Origin: Chromera velia
Taxonomy: Eukaryota > Sar > Chromeraceae
Reading direction: 5' to 3'
NCBI GenBank assembly: GCA_018398765.1
Contig: JAHBMJ010004089.1
Location: forward strand, 52,041 to 83,841
DNA length: 31,801 nucleotides
Shown here: positions 1 to 11,119 of the stretch, piece after piece
Layout of the letters: each line of letters begins with the position of its first letter
Position numbering within the stretch: the first letter of the stretch is position 1
The notes under the pieces: model-generated
What the model was told of the DNA's origin: nothing
The model's database searches: none
What the model saw: only the letters and a program-made list of their open reading frames with translations
Program-made: the position numbers and the translations under genes

Positions 1-98
1 CATCCAAAACTTAAAGTTGCCCTTTTCCATGCATGAGACCATCTTGTCCACACCTGCCAAAGTGTCCTGCATGCATGAACGCAATCCGCGCAAGCATA

Positions 99-136
<38 letters not shown>

Positions 137-1493
137 TAAAAGCAAAGGAGGAATAAGACAGGGAAGGGAGAAATGGAGCGGATCAGAAAGCAGCTTACTA
201 AATGAGCTTGTGACACTTCTGTACCATGAGATCGGACGGTGCACGTACCACGTGAGACGCTGAAATCGGTTTTAGTTTGAATCCATCAACTGTTGCTCGA
301 TTGTGTATTAATATATATGGGATATACCCAACCAGTTGGGTGAGTGCCTCGGGGGGCTATTTAGGGGGTTAGCCATAATTTAATTGCATGATGAAAACCA
401 TCAGGGGCTTGGGCATGTCTTGCCTGCAATGCATGCATGGGCAAATGGCGGGGGCCACGGCAACGTACGTAAAATATGCTTTTCAGGACCGCGTATGAAC
501 ACATATGCAATTAACTCCGTGCGAGTTACTTGAGGGGCACGTATCATGAAGAGCAAAGTATGTATCGATCGATGTATGCAAGAATACCCGATTATAATTA
601 TAGTGGAAATGGCGCATGCGCAGTGATGCATGCACGTCAAGATCCGATTTCTGCCGTATATTTAAGCGTTACATCGATCTCCCCCCCAAAATTTGAAGAG
701 CGTGATATGCGACTGCATGTGTTCTCAGGGCCTCTCGACTGAGCCCAGCAAAGCTGAGCTGCCCCCCGAGGCGATGTCTAGAACATCTCTTGGTCACGTA
801 TATGTATACATATGTAACTGACCTGTAGGTCCACTCTAATTGCATTGTGGGACCTGCAGAGGGACATGCAGGAAAGGGACCTGGCTGTATGCCTGTATAC
901 AATCATGGCCGCTGGCAGAGGACATATATATTCATAATGAGTCACTGACCATACCCATCCAGAGTCCTCTGCGGGAGGGTGTTGCTTCGTCTGTTGCGCG
1001 CCCATCGGATCCAAAGAGATTCCAGTCAAGTTGAATGACTACAAATGCTACGTGCAAGCTTTGGGCAAATTGTTTGCAGCCTCTGTATGGCACTGTGAGG
1101 ATCGTTCAAAGTCAGACGGTATATATATAGGATAAGCCCCGCGCGCGTGCACAGGCCTGCTGGTGTCCACGCAGTGCATGCATGCATGCATGGCACGCGA
1201 TCATGCAGTTTAGGAATAGTTTAGGATATAGTTTAGGGCACTCTCTTGCAGCTCAATGAACGTTTATACCTTAATTGAAAAGGCTTTCACCACTATATAT
1301 CCTGCTGGACTCCTCAGATTCAAGCTTTGTGGTTCAAGGAAGACGTTTGAAGCTTCGACTGGCAGGTGTTCCCGCCGACACTTAACGAGGACACACTTCA
1401 AAGCTTTGTGCAACACTGCAACCGGCCCAGTGTACAAACCAACCGTCTACATACGTACTCATCCACCTGCAGAGAGATACCTGAAACCCCGTC
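1..1493. other. Intergenic region with TA microsatellite and ATGCAT palindromes
   Basis: I see no supported gene here. A TA dinucleotide run of about 16 units lies at 102-133. Self-complementary ATGCAT/GCATGC runs occur at several places, for example around 430 and 1173-1193. TATA-like runs at 1120-1130 and 1294-1300, and three TTTAGG-type repeats at about 1211-1238, lie upstream of the gene starting at 1494 and could belong to its promoter. That link rests on position only. The open frames on both strands are short, overlap each other and have no protein-like character. Confidence 0.5.
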
Positions 1494-2589
1494 ATGCGTA
1501 CGATGCTTCTCACGGGCTTCCTCTCCATGTACAGCATGGCACTTGTGACATTTGGAGACCAAGGAGGAGCCTGCATCAACGAGAGCGATTTGGAGGCTCT
1601 CAAAAGTGCCTCGTTCGGACCCGCAATTTCGACCTGTGGAAGTCGGCACGTGGGTGCAAAGGAGGGGACAAAGAGATGCTTGCTGGATAACACTTACGAT
1701 GGGAAGAGCGTCAGCGAGGCATGTGCAGACTGCTTCGCATCCGCTGTTTCATGTGGGGCGGTGAACTGCTGGAGCTCGTGCATGTGGGGGAACTGCCGGG
1801 ATGCGTGCCGAAAGGTCAGACCATACCTGAGGCGTTAGGTGCTAAGCCGAGCTGTCACATTTCGGATACACGGGCATGCATACGTTCTGACTCTCCATAT
1901 TCTTCCGACTCTTTGACTGCAAGATTGCGTGATCCGGTCCGTGGGGTCCGTCGTTAGGTGGCGAGCTGTTAGGTATGTAGATGTGTTCATGTTCGTTCAG
2001 AGAGCTTTCGTCAACAGACCATGTTGTTTATATGTCTTGGCGCGCGCCGAATCGCCTGAGAGACTTTCATGCATGCTTCTCGGTGCTTCTGCAAGAAAAC
2101 CACACAGTCTGTCCAGCCGCCTCCCTGTTCATCAGACTGTCTGGCTGTGCGTTTTTTACCGTCGGCCCAGTGTTCCCGCCCCCATCCTCCCTCTGCAAAC
2201 AGAAAGACGCCATGCAAAGAAAGGGAAATGAAAAAAGAACTCGCTGACCCAAACTGCTGTATTCAGACCGATGCGTCTGACCATGACCGTCCGGAGATTT
2301 TTTCCGCGATACCCGGAACAACTTTAGCACAATGTGCCAGGAGTATTGTGTGTGCCCTTCCGTTTTACCATCGTCCTGGGTGCATGGGTTGTGCATTGAC
2401 CTTGAAATTCTCTGTACACACAATTTGCTTGCCTACACATCTGCCTACCTGCTGCAGTGTTCAACATCGTCTTGCGGAGCAGATCTTTACTCCTGCAGCG
2501 GGTTGGACTTCGACACCGCCCCGGATCCTTGTGACCCGAGCAAGAAGCCCCGGGCGGCCTCCGAAGCTTCAGAAGCTGTGGTTGCCTGA
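1494..2589 (+). CDS. Secreted cysteine-rich protein, two exons (1494-1814, 2458-2589)
   Basis: I do not recognise a named family. Exon 1 (107 codons) starts with a signal-peptide-like N-terminus (MRTMLLTGFLSMYSMALVTF). Cysteines then become dense, with the motif ACADCFASAVSCGAVNC at about residues 78-94. The unspliced frame stops at 1836-1838 after a tail without cysteine. A donor at 1815 (AAAG|GTCAGA) and an acceptor at 2457 (CTGCAG) join exon 1 in phase 0 to a 43-codon exon that continues the pattern (CSTSSC...YSC...DPC) and ends in TGA. The predicted product is 150 aa with 14 cysteines, probably disulphide-bonded and exported. The splice sites match the style of the alveolin gene's introns. 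The spacing recalls small cysteine-rich families I associate with alveolates, but that is memory rather than a search. The 3' exon is the less certain part. Confidence 0.68.
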
Positions 2590-4479
2590 GACTGAGAGCG
2601 AAACAGTGAAAAAGAAGGGAGTTGGCAAGGGAACGAGAAGACTGCTGTACTGATGTACAGATTCTCCATTCGACCTGTGTGAGAGAGAAGATATTTGAAG
2701 ATCGGTATCTGAAGTCACAGAAAGGAAGAGTGGAAGGAAAGCGACGGAGGAAGAAGCCGAACTATCCTCCTTAGAAATGGCCTTCCTCTCTTCGTTCTCT
2801 CTTTAATTTGATTTCTTTGATTCCAACGGTCGCAGCAATTTAAGTTTTTTCCTCCTTTGTTTGGTCTCACCACGGTCGGTCGACAATTTTTCACCCATCG
2901 CTCACTCTTCCATTGACTCACCCACCCATCCCCTCACCAATCACCATTCGCCCCCCTCCGTGTGAACCAAAGAGTCCACTCTCCTACCAGGCGCATCGAC
3001 CCGACCGGCCTCCTTGCTCGTTCGTGCTCGGGCGGCAAATTAAGCTAAGCTCTGAGTACCTCCACATTGACAATTAAGCCGAAAGAAAAGGAAAGGACTT
3101 TCATTGCAAGACAGACATTGTCTCCTTCAAGCTGGCCTTCAAGTTTGCTTTCACCAAGTTGTTTCATCTCATGCACTAAGTTCTTCCTTCGGTCTTTCCT
3201 TCCTGCCTCCCCGCCTTATTTGTTCGACTCGATGGGGAAGGAAGGAAACTGCACTCACTTCACTCACGCACTGCACACGCAACAATAAGCCCTTCTGCAC
3301 CGCCGCCACCCTCTCCAACTCCGGCCTCCACCCGCTCGCCACCCACCTCCCGCGAATCACTAAATGAATGAATGAATGAATGAATGATTGAAAGAAAGGA
3401 AGGAAGGAACGAAAGAGGGGAGAAAGAAAGGAAGGAAGGCGGACATGAGTGATGCCACCCGTCTTGGCGTCACTCCTCGATCCTCTTCGCTCGGGAGGCG
3501 GGAAGGAAAGGAAGGAAGATCAGAAGTCAAAGTCGTGAGGTGGTAACTAGACATCATCGCTCGCATCATCGCCCTTTCAGAACCTCAATGGTTGGCCTAG
3601 GCGCATTAGAACATGCAGGAACACGATCGAAAATCAATTAAATGAGATTAGATATGGCTGAAGTACCTTAGTAACTTCCTTATATACTGTTTCTCACAGT
3701 TTCCACTCCCTTACAGATCAGCAAGAATTAATTAAGCCTGATTCTTATCCAAAAACTATATATAAAACTGGGTTTGAAGATCGAATCTCATCGATTGTTG
3801 GTGTAATTTGTGTTTTTGAATTAATGTCAGTACAATCTGTGCATTGGTCGTTTTCCTTCCTAGTTTCCTTTTCGGGCCTCTCTTCTTTGTGAAAATCACT
3901 CTATAGCTTCACCTGATGATGATGATTGATGATGATGATGAAGTTGACTGAACCCGGTAGCCATCGTATCCCAATGACAGAGAGCAGTCTAAGTATATAT
4001 GCATTGCTAGCCTAGGAGCGTAAAAGCTCGCTCAGAGAGGCCACACTGAGGCTAGGTATTTAGGATGCTATATATGCAAGCTAAATTTAAATTTTATTCT
4101 GTCACACTCCCACTGACTGCTAACAGACTGACTCATCACTGACTGGCACAGTGTTACTGAGTCTGTCTACCGTACTCAGTGTCTAGACTCAGCATACTGG
4201 CTCTTTCAAATTCTTTCTGCAGCTAGTTCTACGGCGGCCGAAATCTAGGCCGAAATAATCTCCTCCAGGAACTAGCTCAAGAAATTCTACCTATGTGACA
4301 GTATGTGCCTAACACTGCCTATGTGTGCCTGTTTATCTATCTGTGTATGTTTCTACCAGTACCAATAATAATAGGTCCAATATTATATTTATATACATAA
4401 TCAATCACCTATGAGCTCTCTATGTCTTCCCACGACCTTGCTTTGTCCATTAGGAGCGGCTGATCGTCACTCTATCTAT
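2590..4479. other. Non-coding stretch with short simple repeats
   Basis: No gene is supported. The first few hundred bases may be the 3' UTR of the cysteine-rich gene. Simple sequence includes an ATGA tetranucleotide run at about 3364-3387, purine-rich GAAA/GGAA tracts at 3390-3440 and 3500-3520, and GAT triplets at about 3916-3943. The part from 3600 to 4400 is richer in A+T and has no long open frame on either strand. Confidence 0.5.
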
Positions 4480-5868
4480 CCAAGTGCTGCCGCTGCCGCT
4501 GCCCCTCCCTCAACGCTTACTCTTCGTACCTCAGAGTCTCCCCTGGTGCCCCACAGGCACCCACTAGCTGCTCTGTGGTGCGCTCCCTGCATTCTTGCCT
4601 TTATGTATGTGCACATCTATCCACATATCCTATCCCACTTCAGACTCACAAGATGCACTACCTTCTTTAGGAACATCTCGGCATCCTTTTCGAAGGCCCC
4701 ATCTACACTGCTGACGAGAGGTATGAAATCGTACTCCTTGTCCCTGCACGGCCCGGCATACTGCTCCTTTTTCCCCGTGGCTCACTGGGTGAGAACTTTC
4801 AGCCAGTCAACCTGTGTATAGGAGGCGGCCTGGGTGTTAACCACCCTTGTATTTAAGATTGCCTACCTTTACCTTGTCCAAAGTCCCCGTACTGAGAAGT
4901 CTCCATAAAAGGCCAGTAGACCCCAGCCCAGCACCTCTCCCTCTGCCCTCACTACTGGCTCCCCCCTCCCTACTGCCGACGTGAACGCCAGCTCTGCCAG
5001 GTTAGTGACACACCATATCTAGTTTCCCTCGTTGTGTCTCCTCCTCAGGACCTCCTGACATATCTCCCTCTCTTGCAGTTGAGGGCGTGCTATAGCCCCC
5101 TAGGCAGCCCCTAGCTGCTCTCACACCCCTCACAATTCTTCTTGTCTCTCTGCATTTTGAATTGGTAGCGCAGGGTGAGGGCAATGCCATCTCGGAACTC
5201 TTTTGGACTGAGGAGCATGTCGTCTGCTTCTCGTGGAACCACATTGAGCCATCCTGAGTATCGCTTTGCCTTTGCATCTCTGACTGCTCTCCTCTGCTCC
5301 CCCATCACCCCCGGAACTTCCGTTTCTTTTACCCTCTCCCATCAGATTATCTGGGATAAGACTGGAACTTGCCTGGACAGTACCTAAGGTCTACTAGGCA
5401 CTTACCCGGGAGACCCCTAGGACGCCCTAGGGTCCACCAGTCTGATGCAACACAGGTGACAAGGCAAGCCGTGCGTCTATGAATCGACTTAGTATAAATC
5501 TGATGCAATACTCAAACTCCACTTGTGCAACACTTGAACAACAGATGTATTGCAGTGATTAGAGACTTTGACTGAGTATTTGGCAATCCTCTCCCCCCTT
5601 TTGGCAACAGCCGGGTTGCCAAAAATCTTTAGTGCACCGCCCCTTTCTCCTCCGTTACCTTTCTCTGGCTGTGCTCTTTGCGGGCCTCCTTCCTTTCTTC
5701 TCTTTTTTTTTCCTCCTCCATCTCTCTTCCTTCTCGAATAGCCTGTGTGAGCTCTCTGGTTACTGCCTGAAATGTCGCTCTTGCTTCCCTCCCTTCTGTT
5801 TTGGGATTGTGAATCCCCACCCCCCCCAATCTAACTGGCAGTGCACTGACCTCTCTCATCCATTGCTC
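4480..5868 (-). pseudogene. Decayed C-terminal part of a non-LTR retrotransposon polyprotein
   Basis: Reading the minus strand, broken frames give a series of motifs in the order I associate with the C-terminal part of non-LTR (LINE-like) retrotransposon polyproteins. First comes LPVRLGGVGIHNP at about 5800-5850, the region after the reverse transcriptase palm. Next is SGWLNVVP...LSPKEFRDG...LRYQ at about 5160-5260. Then a Cys-His cluster, CEGC...HALNC...RHNE, at about 5050-5140, interrupted by stops. Last is KKEQYAGPC...YDFIPLVSSVDGAF at about 4660-4770. Several frameshifts and stop codons separate the blocks, and 5390-5630 could not be read through. The N-terminal half is missing: the frame is cut at 5868, where the hairpin element begins. 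The product is non-functional. The family assignment rests on motif memory and needs a profile search. Confidence 0.7.
5599..5624. repeat. Perfect 10-bp inverted repeat
   Basis: TTTTGGCAAC at 5599-5608 and its exact reverse complement at 5615-5624 are separated by six bases. It lies inside the decayed retroelement, within a block that does not read as protein. No function is evident. Confidence 0.7.
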
Positions 5869-6136
5869 CCCTGCAAAGACCTAAGAATTTAGACGGGAAT
5901 TTAGAGGAATTTAGACAGGAATTTAGATGAATTTAGGCAGGAATTTAGAGGAATTTAGCTAGGAATCTAAAGGAATTTAAAGACAGAAATTTAGAGAAAT
6001 TTATCAATTTTTGGAGGTCAATTTCTTCTGAACTGTGATAAATTAGAGTTTGATATTAACGGTGCTTATAGAACTATATTAGAGCTATAAGCACATTTAA
6101 TATTAAGCTCTAACTCATCATAGTTAACAAGAAATT
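5869..6136. repeat. Hairpin (foldback) element, left arm, centre and start of right arm
   Basis: This is a long imperfect inverted repeat built from short GGAATTTAGA-type units. The centre is GTGCTTATAG at 6062-6071 facing CTATAAGCAC at 6085-6094. The flanking blocks 6031-6059 and 6097-6125 are also complementary with mismatches. The right arm is cut at 6136 by the copia element and resumes at 12843, so the pre-insertion element was about 388 bp. The outer ends are CCCTGCAAA (5869-5877) and TTTGCAGGG (12954-12962). It carries no coding frame, as expected for a non-autonomous foldback or MITE-like element. No clear target duplication was found outside its ends, so its class is uncertain. Confidence 0.75.
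6132..6136. repeat. Target site duplication, left copy (AAATT)
   Basis: AAATT directly precedes the left LTR, and the identical AAATT directly follows the right LTR at 12838-12842. A 5-bp duplication is the usual size for Ty1/copia integration, and it fixes the element boundaries to the base. Confidence 0.93.
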
Positions 6137-6653
6137 TGTTAGGGTTCGGGCCTGAATCAGACATCGGCGCAACAGTCTGTACACAGGAACTGAGACTGGA
6201 GGAAGTAGGCTAGGAAGCAAGCTGACAGCGCTAGGCTAAGTACAAAGCAATGATAGTAGAAGCAGTGTACTCAGAGCATTCAACGTCAAGAAGTCTGGAT
6301 CTAGAAGGACTGACCTTAATCCAAGCATTCCGACTTCTATCTTCTCAATCTGTCGCCGTCTACATTGTGTCGATCGAGAGGATGCGACTATTCGGATCGA
6401 CACGTCACATATATATAGAATCGGCTGTCTCTCATTCGGCTAATTACCGACTGTCATAAATTGGGTCTCTTCGTTCATTGTTGTCACGAAGAGGCAATCA
6501 TTCAATCATTCACGTCTGCATGTACATGAATGAAATCTGCATGCATGCATGTATCGACTCGCGCATGCAAATTGTTAGATCATCATGGGCGGCGGCGGCG
6601 GGCGTCGCGCGTGCAGTGGCCCGCGCGTCCGTCCACCTCCGCGTGCACTAACA
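6137..6653 (-). repeat. 3' LTR of the copia element
   Basis: This 517-bp copy lies downstream of RNase H in element sense. It begins TGTTAG and ends CTAACA on the plus strand. It differs from the other LTR at 20 positions, all transitions, with no insertion or deletion. It contains ATGCATGCAT and a (GGC)n run near its right end. Confidence 0.96.
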
Positions 6654-6666
6654 ATCACCCCCTTCG
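6654..6666 (-). other. Polypurine tract next to the 3' LTR
   Basis: Reading the minus strand, CGAAGGGGGTGAT lies directly against the start of the 3' LTR. A purine-rich run here is the expected RNase H-resistant primer for plus-strand DNA synthesis in LTR retroelements. The assignment rests on position and composition. Confidence 0.7.
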
Positions 6667-6766
6667 TTCTGGAGGCAACACTGCTCGATCGAAAGAACAA
6701 ACACTCAAATGCAAATCAAGAAAACGAAAGCAATGAAATTATGCAATCATGTATTCAAAGAAATCA

Positions 6767-8179
6767 TCATGCATTTCGGAGGAATTTGGTTTGTCTGTCT
6801 GCCCTCTGAAATCCGGTCTCTATCCAGTGAACTGCAGCCCCCAACTCAACAAGGCATTCAAGAACATATTTGAGCTCTCCCTGCATTCTTAGTTCTGACT
6901 TACACTGTTTAGATGCTAACTGGTGCAAGAGGGGCTGACTGTCTGACACAACCAAAACTTCTGGCTTCTTTCCCCAAAGCTTACTCATGAAATGTGCGAT
7001 TCCGAATACAGCTTTCACGCCCTCCCTCATTGCTAACAACTCTGCTGACGTCGTGCTCCCTAACTTTCTCGCTTCTTTCTTGGAGTACCACGACAAGGTG
7101 TTCTCTTCTCCCACCCCTTTCAAATTACTCAAAGCGGAGCAAGGAACTAGCTGTATTTCATACCCCAGACGTCCTTCCTTCTTGTGCAATTCATATGATG
7201 CATCAACCCAAACAAGCAACACAAAGTCATCATTGAGAGAAACAAGTTTTAGGGATCGAGACGACTCCCTTGCATGCCAGAGGGCTTTTTCCGTTGCACG
7301 GAGGGTGTGTGGAGATGGCTTGGTGTTCGAACATGACAGATGACCGAAAAGGAAATTCAAATGAGGCTGTGTTCTCACCCCCCACCCGAGCGCTCCCACA
7401 TTGCTCTGTTGCTCAGTACAGAGCGAAGGGTCAACTTCCTCTTCTGAGGGCAAAAGAAGGTCTCGCTTGGTCAGTGGCTTTCTGGACTGAGAGGGAACAG
7501 AAGAAGCGGCTTCCTGTAAGTAACTCCCTTGGTCAAGCAGCATGCGACCCTCAACCATGCGGACAAACATCCCTATGTATGCATGAAGGGATCTATCATC
7601 CATTCTTACTGGCTCGTCCATTTCGAAAAGAGAATGAATCGCTTGCATTTCCTTCATCACATCTGGTGCGAAAGCGAAAAGGTCGTCTACATGCATCACT
7701 AACACACCGACTGGCTTTTTGTTCTTGTCTCTCTTGACCAAAATTGACTCAGCTATCTCTTCCCATCCCAGTTCCTTCACTCTCTTCTTGAAGTACTGTG
7801 TGTACACGCGAGGGCTATCCTTCAAGCCGTAAACAGCCTTCAGGATGCACACACACACACCAGGACGCAAACTAGGATAGACAGAAACAGGCAAGTCAGA
7901 AGGGAGTCGAAGCCACACCTCACCATTCTTTCCATCGAGAGGGGTTTGGAGGAAAGCAGTTGAGATATCTGCCTTCGCTGCCTGAAGCCCACGAGAAAGG
8001 GCCCACACAAATGCCGCACGGGAGAGAGAGGAGCTCGCAGTGCCAGAGAAGGTCTCCAGGAAGCCGTTGTCTCTGGCGTCTTGGAAGCCCTTGGCAACAA
8101 GACAGGATTTCGCAACGGTTACCCACTCCTCCTCCTTCAGCTTCCACGTGCGTACCCACTGGAGAGTGATTGGCTTCAC
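6767..8179 (-). pseudogene. pol: Copia pol: reverse transcriptase and RNase H segment
   Basis: This 470-codon open segment of pol copies element RNA to DNA and degrades the RNA strand. Numbering from the Met at 8179, the reverse transcriptase shows a fingers motif (CLVAKGFQD, 26-34), the first catalytic Asp in KADISTAFLQTPL (D71), LKAVYGLKDSPR (113-124) and the active-site pair in VMHVDDL (D165, D166). Copia elements usually have YVDD, so H replaces Y. RNase H keeps D326 (VDAS), E380 (TSAELLA), D413 (SDSQ) and D461 (RADRQTK). The frame ends in tandem TGA codons at 6767. Coding evidence continues upstream through two TAG codons at 8195 and 8201, so the Met at 8179 is only the first after those stops. 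I call it a pseudogene because of the stops, although the domains themselves are complete. Confidence 0.93.
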
Positions 8180-8203
8180 CCCCGGTCTCGGGTGCTACGT
8201 CTA

Positions 8204-8953
8204 ACTGGAGAGATCAAAGACACCATACAGAGCCCAACGCGCCAATTCTTTTTTGTCGAACTCCACGTGACTCCCTGCTGCAATCTCTTCTGGAGTAGTA
8301 GGGATATATCCTTTTGCATTGTTTTTTCTCTTCATAAGCTTTCTTGCTTTCTCTGCTTTCAAAGCCATGCACGCGACTTCGAAGTGTCTATCTAGCGCTT
8401 CTGCTTTCCTCACCTCTTCTCTGGCTCTTCTTTCTTTCTTTCTCTGAAAGATGATTGCTTTCTTCTCTTTCCTTCCTTTGCTTTTCTAATCGAGAAAATC
8501 TGCACGGCAGACCTCCTCTTGAATCTGCTCTACGACTGGGTCAACATCAATCGGCATGATATCGACGTCATCAGGCACAGGATCAGTAGAGATGACAGCA
8601 TAGTCAGAGGATGGAAGGGACTCTGCAAAAACATCAGGAGCAGACTGAAGAGGAACAGAGGAGGAAGGAGGGTCAGATTTATCCAAACGAGAAAGAAGGT
8701 CTGCTGGAATGCCACCCCCGACAGGAGGATCGAAACGCTCTACTATGTCTTGCTACTTGACATGATGCTCGATTTCTTTCGGCTTCCATTTTCCATTATC
8801 GTCTTTATTGAATCTGGCTACCTTCAAGCCTCGCTCTTGCTTTGCTCCTTCTCGAACAATGCGACCAGGCCAAAGGGCACCGTCTGTGTTCTTTGCTAGC
8901 ACCCACCTGCCTGCTTGGCGGCGAGGATGCTCATTTCCATTTTCATCACGCAG
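8204..8953 (-). pseudogene. Copia pol: linker between integrase and reverse transcriptase, with stops
   Basis: The same reading frame continues between integrase and reverse transcriptase and stays protein-like across TAG codons at 8753 and 8486. It is flanked by TAG at 8954 and 8201. Upstream of 8753 there is a basic and aromatic patch (RRQAGRWVLAKNTDGALWPG) that suits the C-terminal tail of a copia integrase. An acidic, proline-containing linker and then a Lys/Arg/Glu-rich stretch follow. No TGA appears in frame. The function is a linker by position, without recognisable catalytic residues. Confidence 0.75.
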
Positions 8954-10270
8954 CTAGAAAGGCTCTGTTTCTGGGAAAGAAGAATCAGGCTCGACGTCTT
9001 CCCCCCCTGAACGCAAATCAACTGCTGGAACACCCGGACTCTCATGGTCATCATCACGGACAGATAAACACGGCCATCCACCAGACTCCTCTTCAACTTT
9101 CTTTTCTTTCCTTACCTCTCTCCATTTCTGTATTTCGTCCACACCTAACCACTTCTCAAGCCTGACATGCTGTGGATGCATATGCAAAGGGACCCATCGA
9201 CCCCCCCGCAACACAATGAGCGAACAGACCTGCGGGCCCTGTACCCCCCCGAAGAGTGCTCGCTCACTCTTTGAAAGAGGGTCCGCTGAACCTGCGGGAT
9301 CTATCACACGAACCTCATCCCCCATTGCGATTGGGGGCACTCCACATGCATGACCGAAAATCAAAAAATTGGGAGACATGCCTGTCTTACTGTGAACGAC
9401 ATCACCTAACTGATTAGCAACGCCGGAGAGAAAGGCAGGCCACAAAGAAAGAGGAAGATAGAGCTGAATCAAAGTCTTTTTGAGAAGAGAGATGACAGTC
9501 GAGTTCACACGTTCAACATCTGACTGAACCTCAGGGCTGAAAGGGGGACCCCTCTTATGGTGAAGACCCATGTCATCACACGCCGCTGCGTACCCGATCT
9601 CGTCTTCTTCTCCGACGAACTCACCCCCGTTGTCTGTCTGAATGACAAAGGGCTTTCCGAAACCGTGAATCTGCCATCTGCGCACCCACTGACGAAGGTG
9701 CCGCACTGCATAGCGCTTTCTGCGAAGTGCAGAGAGAGAAACTTTCTTGACCCCGCCACAAACGATCACCAAAATGTAGCGAAATCCTCCCATACCTTTC
9801 GTCCGCATCTCCTTCAAGTCATGAAAGATGACTTGGTTGAAGGGGGTACGCTCCTTTGCATGCTGCGGCTGCTTTGACTTTTGGGCTGGCTTGTCACCCT
9901 TGGCTGCAGATGAGGTTTTCTCTTCAACGGAAAAACGAACACGCTTTACTGCTTGCTTCTTCTCTCCCGACTTTTCCTTTTTGAAAATCCCTTTTGCAGG
10001 GATCCTTTCCTTTCTCTGATTGACTGACTTGCACGCTTCGCACAAATCCCTCACATCTCTGCACTCTTGAGGAGAGAAGGAAAGAGGCACTCCTTTTTCT
10101 TCTAGAGTCTTCTCAAGACGAGCGCCTACGGAATGCGCAAGTCGGGAATGCAACACATAGAGCAGGTGTTGCTTCCTCTCTGCAGGAAGGGTTTCTGCGG
10201 AACGAGCCTCTGCAGAGAGAGAGGAAGAGTAGAAAACTTTCTTCTTCCAGGCATCAAGGGGCGCAGTCAT
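8954..10270 (-). pseudogene. pol: Copia pol: integrase segment
   Basis: This 438-codon open segment of pol inserts element cDNA into the host chromosome. The N-terminal zinc-binding motif is H41-x4-H46...C77-x2-C80 (HSRLAH, CEAC). The catalytic core has D151 (FHDLKEM), D213 (QTDNGGEF) and E253 (QSDVERVN), the last aligning with the usual copia NGVAER position. A C-terminal part rich in basic and acidic residues follows. It is bounded by TAA at 10298 upstream and TAG at 8954 downstream, both in the same frame as the rest of pol. Because nine readable codons separate the TAA from the Met at 10270, I regard the stop as an interruption and not as a true start region. Confidence 0.92.
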
Positions 10271-10297
10271 CTGCGCGGCTGCTGCTGCTTTATCGTT

Positions 10298-11107
10298 TTA
10301 GCAGAGACGGAGGGCTGGCATCCATCCCGATCGCTCAACGGGGGGCCGAAAGCTCCTGCCCTCGGTGTCAGACAACCTGATATAGCTGCGACGCCTCCGT
10401 CTCTTCAAAAGGAAAATCTCCTTCTCTGCACAGGAGAGGAGACCTCTGCCTATGGAAGGATGAATAGCCCCCTCCTCTGGAACCTGCCTCCCCTTCCCGA
10501 ACTCATCTCGAACAGGGAAGTGGAAGAGGTGCACGTTGTCAGTGATGAAAGGAGACGCATCGGGGCCACCCTTTGCGGCGAGGTTGAACTCCGTGCGTCT
10601 TTTCTTCTGACTGACCGAGTACTTTGCGAACTCCTTATTGAGCAGTCCGAACGTATAGCCGGTGTCTGGTAGCAACTCGTCGTCTGCATCTGCCTTCGAG
10701 AGAATGCGCGCTCTCGAAGTTTTTGTCTGCACACGAAAAGCACAAGAAAAAGAAGGTGTAGCACCCGACTCTTTGGATGTAGAAGTTGCTGCCATTGCTG
10801 TTGACAATAAATCAACTGACCGGGGAAGCTTAGTGGCCTTGCCTTGCCGAGGTCCATCGAAGCGTCTCGCTCCCCTGACGGATGCCCTTGGTCCTGCGAC
10901 CGCTCCCACCGATAGCGCTCTCCCAGGCCAGTGCATGTTCCGAAACGTCACCCAAACCATGCGTGCATATTCCCTTGGGACCTCTTGGCCCCGGAAATCC
11001 TTCACTGCTCCCTTCCCCTGTCGTCCCCTCAAAGAAGAAACAACAAATGCAGGTTGTAGTCGCTCATTCAGACTGGAGGTCTCGAAAAACCCACCTGACC
11101 GGCTCAA
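10298..11107 (-). pseudogene. pol: Copia pol: protease segment
   Basis: A 269-codon open segment starts the pol frame. A retropepsin-type active site, LLPDTGYTFGLLNKE, lies with its DTG at residues 148-150. The first 140 residues are basic and not recognised. The frame is in -1 phase relative to gag and opens just after a TGA at 11117-11119. There is no ATG at the start (the first codon, 11105-11107, is TTG), which fits expression by frameshifting from gag. It ends at TAA 10298-10300. The protease would cut Gag-Pol into mature proteins. Confidence 0.82.
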
Positions 11108-11119
11108 AAAACCGAATCA
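11104..11119 (-). promoter_or_regulatory. Candidate gag-pol -1 frameshift site
   Basis: In the gag frame the bases read GTT TTT TGA, and in the -1 frame TTT TTG AGC. A run of six T (11106-11111) lets a Phe tRNA re-pair after slipping back one base while the UGA occupies the A site. The pol frame is closed upstream by TGA at 11117-11119, so the shift must occur within this short window. A one-base length change in the T run would look the same, so this is a candidate only. Confidence 0.5.

Noticed and set aside
1256-1690. 144-codon frame overlapping the cysteine-rich gene
   Set aside because: It is a different frame of the same DNA, without signal peptide or cysteine pattern.
2069-2653. 194-codon plus-strand frame
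   Set aside because: It overlaps the proposed intron and exon 2 of the cysteine-rich gene in another frame and has no recognisable motif.
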